Position numbers and translations under genes: made by a program. From Sipunculus nudus (lineage: Eukaryota > Annelida > Sipuncula > Golfingiida > Sipunculidae), in contig CM049316.1 in NCBI GenBank assembly GCA_026874595.1, forward strand, positions 34,045,339 to 34,109,338: a stretch of DNA of 64,000 bases, given 5' to 3'. Under the pieces are notes generated by a model that did no database searches, was not told where the DNA came from, and worked only from the letters and a program-made list of their open reading frames with translations. Shown here one piece after another: positions 53,401-63,963 of this stretch (its first letter is position 1; every line of letters starts with the position of its first letter).

Positions 53401-56076
53401 ATCAAGACACATGGATGGATGAAACTAAAGATTAATGTAGTTGTCATCCCCAGTCATATGTACAAGCTAATGCCATCCTAGATCCAAACTGGAGATGAAC
53501 GCATCAATTTATTTTATGAAAACATGATTATAGGAGGTGCCAGCTGTCTTGTTATGAGAAAGCTGTTCAAAATGGATGGACATAAAAATTTCAGGGGGAT
53601 ACATCAAACCACTCCCAAGATAAATGCCTGCAAGTATTCTACTTGTACGTAATTGTAGATGGTACCACCAGTTTTGTGTTCAAGAAATCTACCCAAGATG
53701 GTTGGGCAAGCAACTTTTCAGGCCGTTACATTGAACGATACCTCAGATATGTGTGATATTTCACCAAAAACAGATCTACAGATAGATGCCAGATGAAATT
53801 GATCATGGGTGGTGCCATCAGTCTTGTACACAAGGTAAACCATTCCAAGATCTAACTACAAGGAACTTTTCAGGCAAACATATCAAAATAATACTGAGAA
53901 AACGGCATCAATGTGTTCTAAGAGAATGTAGCAGTAGGTGCAGCCACCTGTCTTGTTTACAACAAAGCTATCAGAGACAGTTAAATTTGCAAAATTTCAG
54001 GTTCATACATTTATACACTCCTGAGATATGTGCAATTTTCACCAAAAAAAAAAAAAAAAATAGATTTATTGATGGAGGTAATGTGAAAAAGATTGTAGGT
54101 TGCGCCACCAGCCTTACACCCAGTAACCATTCATGCAGTCAGAAATTCAACAAACATGTGGAGGGATTTACCAATATGCTGATTTAGAATGGAGCTTTTC
54201 TCATTCATGTTTCGGGTTGTTGGAAAGTACGCTAAATGCAGATTTATTGATGGAGGTAATGTGAAAAAGATTGTAGGTTGCGCCACCAGCCTTACACCCA
54301 GTGACCATTCATGCAGTCAGAAATTCAACAAACATGTGGAGGGATTTACCAATATGCTGATTTAGAATGGAGCTTTTCTCATTCATGTTTCGGGTTGTTG
54401 GAAAGTACGCTAAATGCAGATTTATTGATGGAGGTAATGTGAAAAAGATTGTAGGTTGCGCCACCAGCCTTACACCCAGTAACCATTCATGCAGTCAGAA
54501 ATTCAACAAACATGTGGAGGGATTTACCAATATGCTGATTTAGAATGGAGCTTTTCTCATTCATGTTTCGGGTTGTTGGAAAGTACACTAAATGCAAACG
54601 ATTAGTTTGGTTTATGTCAATTGAAAATGTATCTGTTGGTGATGAAACGTTGTCAGGAATGATGAAAAAATTTGCATCCTCATGTGGCCTTATAATGCGT
54701 TCCTCAGAACTAGATGTAAAGGCACCCTGGCAGGCCAGTAATATGGTCATGATGTCAGAGGGCAAATATATATGACACTAAATTTAAGCCCAATACATTG
54801 TTCCACTCCTGAGATATGGGCTATTATCACTAAGATGTACAGATGGACATTGGGCTAAAAGGATTGCAGGTGGCACCACCTGCAATCTTTGTAAGGCCGA
54901 GTTCACACATGACCCAATAAGTATGACGGGTTTAAGAAAGATTGTTGCAAGGGTCCCAGAGAAGTTCTTCATAGAAAGAAAGTGAAAACATAATATTCGC
55001 AAAACACTGTTTTGGCAGATACAATTACTTTACAGAGATACAGGGACTTTACACTTGTCCTAGTCAATTGTCAAATTGTTGCTGTGGCTATGAGAACTCA
55101 TTTCTTGAGCTGGGTAATGTGTATCAAGTTAAGAACTCAAGTCCAACATTTGGTAACATTTTCAGCCCTAATTAGAAGTAATCAAAATAAATACAATTTC
55201 AATGTGACATATTTGAAGTATAAAGTGTTTTATCCTGGTTTGAAAAGCTGTTGCACCAATATTCCACTGTTCACATAATACATGCATCATTGTAACTTGG
55301 TGCATGAGCTATCACATGTTTAACCTGCCACCCCTCTCACCTTGGAATATAACATGTGCTCCATTACCACCGTCTCCACCATCCGGACCAGCCCATTCAT
55401 TCTTGGGGAGACTCAGGAATGACAAGCAGCCATCTCCTCCCTTCCCTCCAACCACCTTCACCCTCTTGAAGTCAACAAAGGCACGAGCCTACAAATATGA
55501 TTTATTAGAAAAAATGTACAAGTGATCTATGAGTGTTAAATGCATTATTAAGTGGCCAGAAATGCCTTTGTTCAATCTTTGACAAAGGTTGATGTTCATT
55601 AATGGTTCTATTGATTATTGTTTGTATCAAAATTGACTTTTCTCACCTCATAAGTTCCATCCCGAACAAAAATAAAATTAATCTCACTGCTACAGAATTC
55701 TTTTCTTTAATCAATTCAAATAAAACAATTGCAACAACCAGTAATGTACATGTCTAATGTTTACACCATGTGCAATTTATAAAATTTTGTAATAAAATAA
55801 AACTATATTTGAAAGAGTTTTAATAAATTTTTCATGGCTCCTTCAAGATATTTTGAACATTTCCTTTTTTTCAATATCACTATAAAGACTTTTAACATGA
55901 CAAACTCTCAAAATTCATGTTCAATAAATTTTTAAGGAAGTATGAATCCCTAGGATGTTAATTGTCCGTACCTGTCTTTTTTCAGTCTTTGGTGCCCCTT
56001 TTGCCTGGCTGTACAGTCGAATGCCAAGCCTTTTATAAGATGAGCCCAGCAGTACTGTCAGTCTTCTACCAGCCAT
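44119..56076 (-). CDS. MTG2: Mitochondrial Obg-family GTPase MTG2/GTPBP5 (6 coding exons, 362 aa)
   Basis: Coding parts, in order on the - strand, are 56076-55972, 55488-55341, 50425-50310, 49762-49541, 47967-47829 and 44477-44119. They sum to 1089 nt with matching phases. The first ~35 residues ([20 protein letters not shown]) are Arg-rich without acids, fitting a mitochondrial presequence. Residues ~44-197 form the Gly-rich Obg fold ([38 protein letters not shown]). The G domain follows: G1 GFPNAGKST (199-207), switch-I Thr in [12 protein letters not shown]3 DIPGLIEGA (246-254), G4 NKID (313-316), G5-like SGK (339-341). Members of this family assist large mitoribosomal subunit assembly. Human MTG2 is about 406 aa by recollection, so this one is slightly short. 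All catalytic motifs are intact. It is convergent with the phosphatase gene. Confidence 0.95.
44686..44822 (+). mobile_element. AGCTCAG element, 5' fragment
   Basis: TTAGCTCAGCTGACTGAAAG-TCATCTGAGCTATAG gives the 5' hairpin, followed by only about 100 bases before the opposite-strand copy starts. It is either truncated or interrupted by that copy. Confidence 0.65.
44823..47368 (-). mobile_element. Dispersed element family 'AGCTCAG', copy 5 (- strand)
   Basis: Read on the - strand it starts TTAGCTCAGC at 47368 and ends with ...GTGACCCATGGGTCCCTTGTT at 44823. The interior matches copies 2 and 3, including the duplicated core module, the G/C tract (45826-45838) and the 'gcagcc...ctactagtagtaca' region. 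No coding capacity. Confidence 0.75.
45826..45838 (+). repeat. Homopolymer G tract
   Basis: About 13 G inside the element copy, the equivalent of the C run at 14644. Confidence 0.9.
47829..47967 (-). CDS. MTG2: MTG2 exon 5 (P-loop)
   Basis: The acceptor CTTTGTAG precedes 47967 and the donor CAG|GTATTT follows 47829. It encodes [20 protein letters not shown] and [15 protein letters not shown]. It is too short for a simple long-ORF listing but firm by phase and motif. Confidence 0.94.
48205..48385 (+). mobile_element. Small MITE-like repeat ('aagaccacc' family), copy 2
   Basis: TACAATGGAA... to ...CTTACTGTA with repeated 'aagaccac' motifs, related to 17755-17912. Confidence 0.6.
48414..48737. 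mobile_element. Foldback/MITE element, about 324 bp
   Basis: TACACTCCTCATGCAG at the left is mirrored by CTGCGTGAGGAGTGTA at the right. The complementarity runs almost to the centre ('tctcctttg.tataaccgct' and 'ccaccagg' recur inverted). No ORF. Confidence 0.85.
49541..49762 (-). CDS. MTG2: MTG2 exon 4 (end of Obg fold, start of G domain)
   Basis: The acceptor TTATTGCAG precedes 49762 and the donor TTG|GTATGT follows 49541. It encodes 74 whole codons, VPLGTLF to LRIIADVGL, including [14 protein letters not shown]. Confidence 0.94.
50310..50425 (-). CDS. MTG2: MTG2 exon 3 (Obg fold)
   Basis: An acceptor with a long T tract (TTTTTTTTTTAG) precedes 50425, and the donor AAG|GTAAGA follows 50310. 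It encodes [20 protein letters not shown] and [15 protein letters not shown] 3'-terminus-like fragment of the dispersed element sits just upstream of the acceptor (see findings). Confidence 0.93.
50438..50472 (-). mobile_element. Fragment resembling the AGCTCAG element 3' terminus
   Basis: On the - strand: CTCAGCTGAGCACCTTAACC-CATGGGTCAC, matching the family end AGCTGAGC..TGACCCATGGGTC. The body of the element is not evident beside it. Confidence 0.55.
51092..53375. repeat. 53-bp satellite array, about 43 units
   Basis: The unit reads GAGGCATGGATAAAGTGAGG-CATAGAATCTCTCCTTACAT-GACAGCCCTCAAA. Units are close to identical, differing mostly by G/A in 'agtgagg/agtaagg', 'acatga/acgtga/acatgt' and 'tctctcc/tcattcc'. 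A 12-unit block is duplicated (see findings). Confidence 0.97.
53440..54062. repeat. Diverged ~170-bp tandem repeats
   Basis: Blocks such as 'ggtgccagctgtcttgtt', 'ggtaccaccagttttgtg' and 'ggtgccatcagtcttgta' recur at regular spacing with neighbouring 'caagat' and 'ttttcaggc' motifs. It is an older relative of the adjacent 178-bp array. Confidence 0.6.
54063..54596. repeat. 178-bp tandem triplication
   Basis: GATTTATTGATGGAGGTAAT recurs at 54063, 54241 and 54419. The three units are nearly identical; differences include 'cagtaacc/cagtgacc' and, at the end of the third, 'gtacac' for 'gtacgc'. Confidence 0.95.
54862..54887. repeat. Perfect 12-bp-arm palindrome
   Basis: GATTGCAGGTGG, CA, CCACCTGCAATC. 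A hairpin with a 2-base spacer, derived from the 'gcaggtggcacca' motif of the flanking repeats. Confidence 0.9.
55341..55488 (-). CDS. MTG2: MTG2 exon 2 (Obg fold)
   Basis: The acceptor TTTGTAG precedes 55488 and the donor AAG|GTGAGA follows 55341. It encodes [20 protein letters not shown] and [16 protein letters not shown]. Confidence 0.94.
55972..56076 (-). CDS. MTG2: MTG2 first coding exon
   Basis: The ATG at 56076 opens [20 protein letters not shown]... with the donor CAG|GTACGG at 55972/55971. The upstream in-frame Met at 56133 would add a hydrophobic segment that looks like translated intron or UTR. An acceptor-like ATCACAG lies about 22 bases before the ATG, so an extra 5' UTR exon is possible. 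Confidence 0.8.
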
Positions 56077-56100
56077 AGGCAGCAGAAGAAAGGTCTGTGA

Positions 56101-56675
56101 TTGAATAAAGAATACTGAATACAATATAAACACTCAAGTAAAGGCATGTTTATATAATATTGTATTTCATATGAAATTATACAGTGATACTCCTACTTGC
56201 TGACAACTAAGTGAGGCGGACAACTTAATATCCCAGACAACAGACAAACTTTCCAGTCCTGCCTGTGTATCCAGTACATATTACGACACTCCAAAGCAGA
56301 CAGATATCACCAGTTCTATTTTTGTTCATATATATGCCTGCAGATGGCACTCCTAGGTTGTGACCTCGTATGACCTGTTTTGGTCAAAGTGACAGCATGA
56401 GGACAAGCATAATTTAGTGAACCATCATAATGTTACATGTGAATATACAGTCTAAACTGTTGCTTATTTCTATAAATGTGTAGATATCACAATCATCTAT
56501 TAAATCATATTAAAATTAGCTGGTCAATCAGAAAAATACAAAGCTTTCAAACAGCTTTTCATTTGACAAGACCACCATCAAAGACTAATGTTTGTGCATT
56601 GTGATAGGCGTCCTACCTGGGGAGCCTTAACTAGTTGGCGACAGTTTGCACTTTGTTATGGTGAATGCGTTGTGA
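56101..56675. other. MTG2 upstream flank
   Basis: The likely MTG2 5' UTR/promoter area. No clear core promoter motif or CpG-rich stretch is visible, so the transcription start cannot be placed. Confidence 0.35.
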
Positions 56676-57553
56676 AGACTATTCTTTAACAAATAATCAT
56701 GCTCTCGGAATGCTGTCAATAATCAATCTTTAATATACTTAGTGCAACCATCCATGAACTATGACTATTTGAAAGATGAAGCATTGTACATCGAAGTGAA
56801 ACTGCCTAGATTAGTGTGTGAGGCCTAGCTGATAAAGTTGAAAGAGAGAAAGAAAGTGTTTCTCTTTCCTTTTTTGATAATTATATTTTCAAAATTACAA
56901 ATGCATATAGAAGCTATTGTAAAGATTACTTAAATAAATTTTATGTATTTCAAATTAAGCATACACATAATCAAAACAGAGGATATCAGTTACATTCAAT
57001 GAAGAAATGATGCAGTATATCCAAAACTCCTCTAAATGGGACAACTCACTAATAATGACAAAATCCTCCAGTCCCTTGTGTGTTCAGCTTAGAGGAGTTT
57101 CACTGTATATGCATAAATTTCTTTTGGGACAGCCTGATGTTCCCTGATCTGTATGTTTTGTTTGCTTTTATAGAACAGTAAAAGACTAGCTGATGCAAAG
57201 TACAGTGAAGAGTCTTCACTGAAGACTGGAACTTGTATGCGTATTTATCACTAAGAAATGAAAGGGGCAGAGGTTCAGAATTTGGTCTACACCTAAGACA
57301 TGGCATATGGGTGTAAAATGATTAACATTATTACAAGCAAAACTTTATTAAATTTCTGATGCAGAATAAGCCCAAACCTGGAGTTCACAAAACTAGCGCA
57401 GGAAGGGTCAGGGTATCCAGCACAGGTATGGGGACAGCGACGCCCATTTTACATTATATATTAATAGAAAATATCCAAAATAGTTTCCTGTTAAACACAG
57501 TTTACTCGGTAGAGGGCACAAAGTAAATAGACATATAGAAAAGTTGCCCTATA
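56676..57553. repeat. Direct repeat A (copy 1), about 878 bp
   Basis: Nearly identical to 59359-60236 at a constant offset of 2683. It starts at 'agactatt.tttaacaaataatcatgc' and ends at 'gttgccctat'. The same 68-codon open frame appears in both and is not a recognised protein. Confidence 0.93.
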
Positions 57554-59349
57554 TGAAGAGTGAGCCGGCTAGTCAGCAGTACTCATGAAACAGTTCTGTA
57601 GTACAGGAAGTAAAACTAACTGTTTATGATACAATAAATATATATATATATATATATAATATATATATATGTCATAGTATTTTTGAGCGTTTTTAAAAGT
57701 GAAAGGCATATTCTGCAAATGCACGCACCTGAAAGGGGAAGAGTGGGGGATACTGGTTTGGAAAATTTAAAAAAAATAAAACAAACAATGCATTTACACT
57801 TACAGTATTTAGACCATTTTCCTACTTTAAATCACATGCTGCATCACATTTAAATTAATAAATATTGAATTTACAGAAAATATTCTGTGCCAAATTGATA
57901 ATATTTATACCCTATAATAGTCTTCTTCCAAACTTAATAAAACTTAAAGATGATTCTCGACTTGTAGTTAGATATAAATATACCTATTAAAGGTGTCCTA
58001 TTTTTGTCCCCCACTGCGCTGATGCAGGGTATATTGTTTTGGGTTTGTTGCTTGCCAGAAATCTTCGATTTTAGCAAGCTTGTTGATCAGTCCTGTATGT
58101 TTGTTTGTTTGTCTGTCTGTATATCCGAGCGCTACAGGCCACAATTTTCAAGCAATCACTCTGAAACTTTTACATTTAGTTTAAAATCGGTTCTCCTCGG
58201 AGCCTATTGTTTTTGGCTATGATCGGTCAAAGGTCAGGGTCACCAAAAAACCTTAAAACGTTCTTTTCTGCATATCTTTGTCAATAATAACCATAGCTGC
58301 TTAATCTGTAGCTTATTTAATTCCTCATTCTGTTGCCTTTTCAGATGCTACAAAATTGCCTCATTCTGCTGTTACCGTGGTTATAAATGCATTTTGGGGG
58401 AAAAGTCATGAAATTTAGCATTTTTTTCTAACTTTGTTAATTTTTAACCTAGAGAGGTCTGTTTTTTTTGCATTAGGTAGAGCTTAATGAGCTTATTATC
58501 ATACAATTGCAACTCTTGTAGAATATCGCACCATTTCAAGATTGTCAAAACGAGATTTTTCGAGATTTCGTTAAATATGACCTTAAGGTCGCCATTTTTT
58601 AAACTATGACTTTATAAATGATATATTTTGTGTTATTTACAAATGTCTCGAAATTTTTTTTTCATTTTTTGGAAATAGCCACCAGGGGGCGTGGTACTTG
58701 AAACACTGTAACATATCATTTTTCTGCAATATCTCAAAATTTATTAAGCCTGACAAAATTTTTATTGTCTTATATGACACTAGGATCATTGGCTTATTCC
58801 TGCACACATGCCGCCTCGTGCTGCTGTTAACATGGTTACCAAATTTTGGGGTAAAACTTGGCAATCTGAAAATATATAGTTATTCGCTTCTATCTCTGTC
58901 AGTATTCAGCTACAAAGGTCTAGTTTTTTCACAAGGTAGCATTCCCTTGGTTCTAAGTCATTCTATTGGAAGTCTCGTCAAATCTAGCTTGATTTACTGT
59001 TAAACGAGAAATTACGAGATTTCACAGAAATGCTTTTAACTTGGTCACTTTTTTACTAAAGAGGAACAGTTTTCAGCATTTTGTTGCGTTTTGGAAGGTT
59101 AAAATGATAACAACACACATCTTGCCACATCTCATAACATCTCCCGCCAAAACGAGAATATTCGAGATTTCGAACAAATGTCTATATCTCCATCATTTTA
59201 ATGCTAGAGAGTTTATTTTTCTACTTTTCAAGAATCACTTGACTAGTTTGAAGTGACAAAAGTGAATATCTCGTCATATCTCGTACCGTTTCTTGTCAAA
59301 AGAGAACATGGGACCATTCAAAGAAATGCCTATAATTCTGTTATTTTTA
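57554..59349 (+). repeat. Long inverted repeat, left arm B (about 1.8 kb)
   Basis: Reverse complement of about 62174-63963, nearly identical with few small differences. Inside are ~150-bp sub-repeats with CGAGATTTCG-type motifs, a TTTGTTTGTTTGTCTGTCTG run, and a (TA)n near 57638. Frames in one arm are mirrored exactly in the other and carry no known domain. Confidence 0.93.
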
Positions 59350-59358
59350 TTCTTTAAC

Positions 59359-60236
59359 AGACTATTTTTTAACAAATAATCATGCTCTCGGAATGCTGTC
59401 AATAATCAATCTTTAATATACTTAGTGCAACCATCCATGAACTATGACTATTTGAAAGATGAAGCATTGTACATCGAAGTGAAACTGCCTAGATTAGTGT
59501 GTGAGGCCTAGCTGATAAAGTTGAAAGAGAGAAAGAAAGTGTTTCTCTTTCCTTTTTTGATAATTATATTTTCAAAATTACAAATGCATATAGAAGCTAT
59601 TGTGAAGATTACTTAAATAAATTTTATGTATTTCAAATTAAGCATACACATAATCAAAACAGAGGATATCAGTTACATTCAATGAAGAAATGATGCAGTA
59701 TATCCAAAACTCCTCTTAACGGGACAACTCACTAATATGGACAAAATCCTCCAGTCCCTTGTGTGTTCAGCTTAGAGGAGTTTCACTGTATATGCATAAA
59801 TTTCTTTTGGGTCAGCCTGATGTTCCCTGATCTGTATGTTTTGTTTGCTTTTATAGAACAGTAAAAGACTAGCTGATGCAAAGTACAGTGAAGAGTCTTC
59901 ACTGAAGACTGGAACTTGTATGCGTATTTATCACTAAGAAATGAAAGGGGCAGAGGTTCAGAATTTGGTCTACACCTAAGACATGGCATATGGGTGTAAA
60001 ATGATTAACATTATTACAAGCAAAACTTTATTAAATTTCTGATGCAGAATAAGCCCAAACCTGGAGTTCACAAAACTAGCGCAGGAAGGGTCAGGGTATC
60101 CAGCACAGGTATGGGGACAGCAACGCCCATTTTACATTATATATTAATAGAAAATATCCAAAATAGTTTCCTGTTAAACACAGTTTACTCGGTAGAGGGC
60201 ACAAAGTAAATAGACATATAGAATAGTTGCCCTATT
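59359..60236. repeat. Direct repeat A' (copy 2), about 878 bp
   Basis: Second copy of 56676-57553, separated from the first by arm B. Differences are scattered single bases (for example 'aaatggg/taacggg'). Confidence 0.93.
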
Positions 60237-62173
60237 TGGTATCACATCTTCCATCCCTCAGGTGAGTCCTCAGCATGAGAATGTGAGTTTGGTTCCAGAC
60301 AGTGATGACTTAATTCTGACATTCTTTGACAAATCATGTTAGGAACACAGTGACATCTAGTGGAATACAGAGGAAATAAATATGAGGAAACAAGTCTGAG
60401 GAGTATTCTCATCTCATCATATAGACCGGATAGCTGAACAAGCACCACAGCAGGATCTTTACAATCACTATTAAATACACTTTCTGCCACTTTGTGGCTA
60501 CATATACATAGGCTTTCACGTTTTTTGAGTACAGAATACTAGGTTATATTAGTGCCTGGTTAATGCTGATAGTCCGGTCTTACACCCGGTTCTGTTTTTA
60601 GCATACAAATTGCTAAGTCATGACAAATGTGTCAGATACATGGTTTTCCAGAGAAGTTAAATACAAGCAAATTTGTGGAATTAATGTACCCTGCTTTGGG
60701 ATCTTGTTGTTTTTCATGATTGATACAGGACGGACAGAGTTACAGACAACCAGACAGACAGACAGACAGAAGCCAGACACTCCAAAACGAATCCCAACCA
60801 GCGTATGCATGAGAGCAATCACTGACAAAATTGAATGAAATGGTATAATATTTAGGGAAGTCATCCCACAGAAATGCAAACCTGACAAACTGACACAGTG
60901 ACAGACAGACCGATGACATAAGCCAGACACTTCAAAACAGATCCAAACCAAGGTAAGCATGAGAGCAATAACTGACAAAAATTTGAATGACATCAGATAA
61001 TATTTAGGAAAGTTATAGCTGGGAAACGAAAACCTGACATACAGACAGACAAAGTGAAAGATAGACAGACAGAAGCCAGACACTACAAAACCAATCCCAA
61101 CCAAGGTACGCATGAGAGCAATCACTGACCCAAATTTGGATGAAATTAGATAATATTTAGGAATGTTATCGCATGGAAACGAAACCTGAAGGACAGACAG
61201 ACAGACAGACAGACTAGACGACCAGAGGTCGAACACTTGCCGGAAGCGGAAATAAGAAAGTCAAACTAGGAGACAACATACAGCAGACAGGCAGGTTACA
61301 TTTGGGACTGGTCAAATGAATTACCCCAATTATGGCGGAAACAGAAGCACAATTTTATGTGGTTATGCTGAAGTCGCAAATGAGTAGACAGACGAACAGA
61401 CAGACAGATGGGGAAAAAAATCCATGTGAAGGCCATGTACTCCTGTCATGGAGAATGGAAAACAGTCTATTAGAATAAATCTCAATATTTTGAATATCAA
61501 GAAAAAGAAGAATTTAATTGTAACGTATAATAGGTCACTATGGTAATGGAAAAATATGACAGAGTCCCCATGAATAATAAATGCATTAAATCTAGTTTCA
61601 GATGCTGCAATCAATGTTGTGACACTGTCTATAGTTTTGGAGATATGGCACAATAATGATTGCTGCAGTGCCATCTGGTGGATATTTTCTAAAAGGAAAA
61701 AATAAGTTTCAAGATCATTTATTTTTTATTATATATTTGATGTATATTTAAAATTTAACCCTTGCCACCCAACTGCTAAACCAGGGATCTGCCCATATTT
61801 TGACACACCCAACTACAAAATCGGGGATCCGTCCCTGGTTTGAAAGATTTGCCAAGGGTTCCTTGCAATACAAGTGGCCGCACAAGGCAACAATGCAAAT
61901 CACAGGTGTGTTCACTTCACATTTTGCGGCTTTTGTCCTCTTTTCAATGCTGCTTTGTGAGATTCATGGACAACCACGCACACCAACTGGCAACTGTTGC
62001 CTTGCCTGCACTTACCAGTCAACCCTGAAGCCACTTGTGCTCACGGCAATTTGATGTATCTTCATTATTTGATGAAAACTGATGTGAGATTTGATGAGAA
62101 GTGCGATATAATCACATAATGTAACCGAGAATGTTAGATGCTATCAAATGCTGAAAACTATAGGTCTTCAGCA
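60237..62173. other. Central region between inverted arms
   Basis: Contains three ~148-bp tandem units with (GACA)n (60720-61240) and further GACAGACA tracts near 61380. The 207-codon - strand frame at 60613-61236 is a read-through of these repeats. 61740-62050 has slightly higher GC and short frames with no family match. No gene supported. Confidence 0.6.
60720..61240 (-). repeat. About 148-bp tandem repeats with (GACA)n
   Basis: The motif order 'gacagaca...agccagacact.caaaac.atccaaacca' then 'catgagagcaat.actgac' then 'gataatattta' repeats three times. Confidence 0.85.
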
Positions 62174-63963
62174 TAAAAATAACAGAATTATAGGCATTTC
62201 TTTGAATGGTCCCATGTTCTCTTTTGACAAGAAACGGTACGAGATATGACGAGATATTCACATTTGTCACTTCAAACTAGTCAAGTGATTCTTGAAAAGT
62301 AGAAAAATAAACTCTCTAGCATTAAATGATGGAGATATAGACATTTGTTCGAAATCTCGAATATTCTCGTTTTGGCGGGAGATGTTATGAGATGTGGCAA
62401 GATGTGTGTTGTTATCATTTTAACCTTCCAAAACGCAACAAAATGCTTAAAACTGTTCCTCTTTAGTAAAAAAGTGACCAAGTTAAAAGCATTTCTGTGA
62501 AATCTCGTAATTTCTCGTTTAACAGTAAATCAAGCTAGATTTGACGAGACTTCCAATAGAATGACTTAGAACCAAGGGAATGCTACCTTGTGAAAAAACT
62601 AGACCTTTGTAGCTGAATACTGACAGAGATAGAAGCGAATAACTATATATTTTCAGATTGCCAAGTTTTACCCCAAAATTTGGTAACCATGTTAACAGCA
62701 GCACGAGGCGGCATGTGTGCAGGAATAAGCCAATGATCCTAGTGTCATATAAGACAATAAAAATTTTGTCAGGCTTAATAAATTTTGAGATATTGCAGAA
62801 AAATGATATGTTACAGTGTTTCAAGTACCACGCCCCCTGGTGGCTATTTCCAAAAAATGAAAAAAAAATTTCGAGACATTTGTAAATAACACAAAATATA
62901 TCATTTATAAAGTCATAGTTTAAAAAATGGCGACCTTAAGGTCATATTTAACGAAATCTCGAAAAATCTCGTTTTGACAATCTTGAAATGGTGCGATATT
63001 CTACAAGAGTTGCAATTGTATGATAATAAGCTCATTAAGCTCTACCTAATGCAAAAAAAACAGACCTCTCTAGGTTAAAAATTAACAAAGTTAGAAAAAA
63101 ATGCTAAATTTCATGACTTTTCCCCCAAAATGCATAACCACGGTAACAGCAGAATGAGGCAATTTTGTAGCATCTGAAAAGGCAACAGAATGAGGAATTA
63201 AATAAGCTACAGATTAAGCAGCTACGGTTATTATTGACAAAGATATGAAGAAAAGAACGTTTTAAGGTTTTTTGGTGACTCTGACCTTTGACCGATCATG
63301 GCCAAAAACAATAGGCTCCGAGGAGAACCGATTTTAAACTAAATGTAAAAGTTTCAGAGTGATTGCTTGAAAATTGTGGCCTGTAGCGCTCTTTTATACA
63401 GACAGACAAACAAACAAACATACAGGACTGATCAACAAGCTTGCTAAAATCGAAGATTTCCGGCAAGCAACAAACCCAAAACAATATACCCTGCATCAGC
63501 GCAGTGGGGGACAAAAATAGGACACCTTTAATAGGTATATTTATATCTAACTACAAGTCGAGAATCATCTTTAAGTTTTATTAAGTTTGGAAGAAGACTA
63601 TTATAGGGTATAAATATTATCAATTTGGCACAGAATATTTTCTGTAAATTCAATATTTATTAATTTAAATGTGATGCAGCATGTGATTTAAAGTAGGAAA
63701 ATGGTCTAAATACTGTAAGTGTAAATGCATTGTTTGTTTTATTTTTTTTAAATTTTCCAAACAAGTATCCCCCACTCTTCCCCTTTCAGGTGCGTGCATT
63801 TGCAGAATATGCCTTTCACTTTTAAAAATGCTCAAAAATACTATGACATATATATATATTATATATATATATATATATTTATTGTATCATAAACAGTTAG
63901 TTTTACTTCCTGTACTACAGAACTGTTTCATGAGTACTGCTGACTAGCCGGCTCACTCTTCAG
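62174..63963 (-). repeat. Long inverted repeat, right arm B' (about 1.8 kb)
   Basis: Mirror of arm B about an axis near 60761. The outer end GCCGGCTCACTCTTCA at about 63963 mirrors TGAAGAGTGAGCCGGC at about 57557. Confidence 0.93.

Larger units (their letters stand above)
50426..55340 (-). other. MTG2 intron (about 4.9 kb) filled with satellites
   Basis: Contains an element 3'-terminus fragment (50438-50472), the 53-bp satellite, diverged and recent ~170-180-bp repeats and a 26-bp palindrome. The open frame at 53786-54187 lies over these repeats and is not a gene. Confidence 0.7.

Noticed and set aside
53786-54187. 133-codon + strand frame
   Set aside because: Lies over the ~170/178-bp repeats and a poly(A) run. 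The sister repeat units do not preserve it as a gene.
57100-57306. 68-codon - strand frame repeated at 59783-59989
   Set aside because: Duplicated only because it lies in the A/A' direct repeat; no domain and no independent evidence of coding.
58698-59003. 101-codon frame mirrored at 62519-62824
   Set aside because: Present in both inverted arms simply because the arms are near-identical; peptide has no recognised family.
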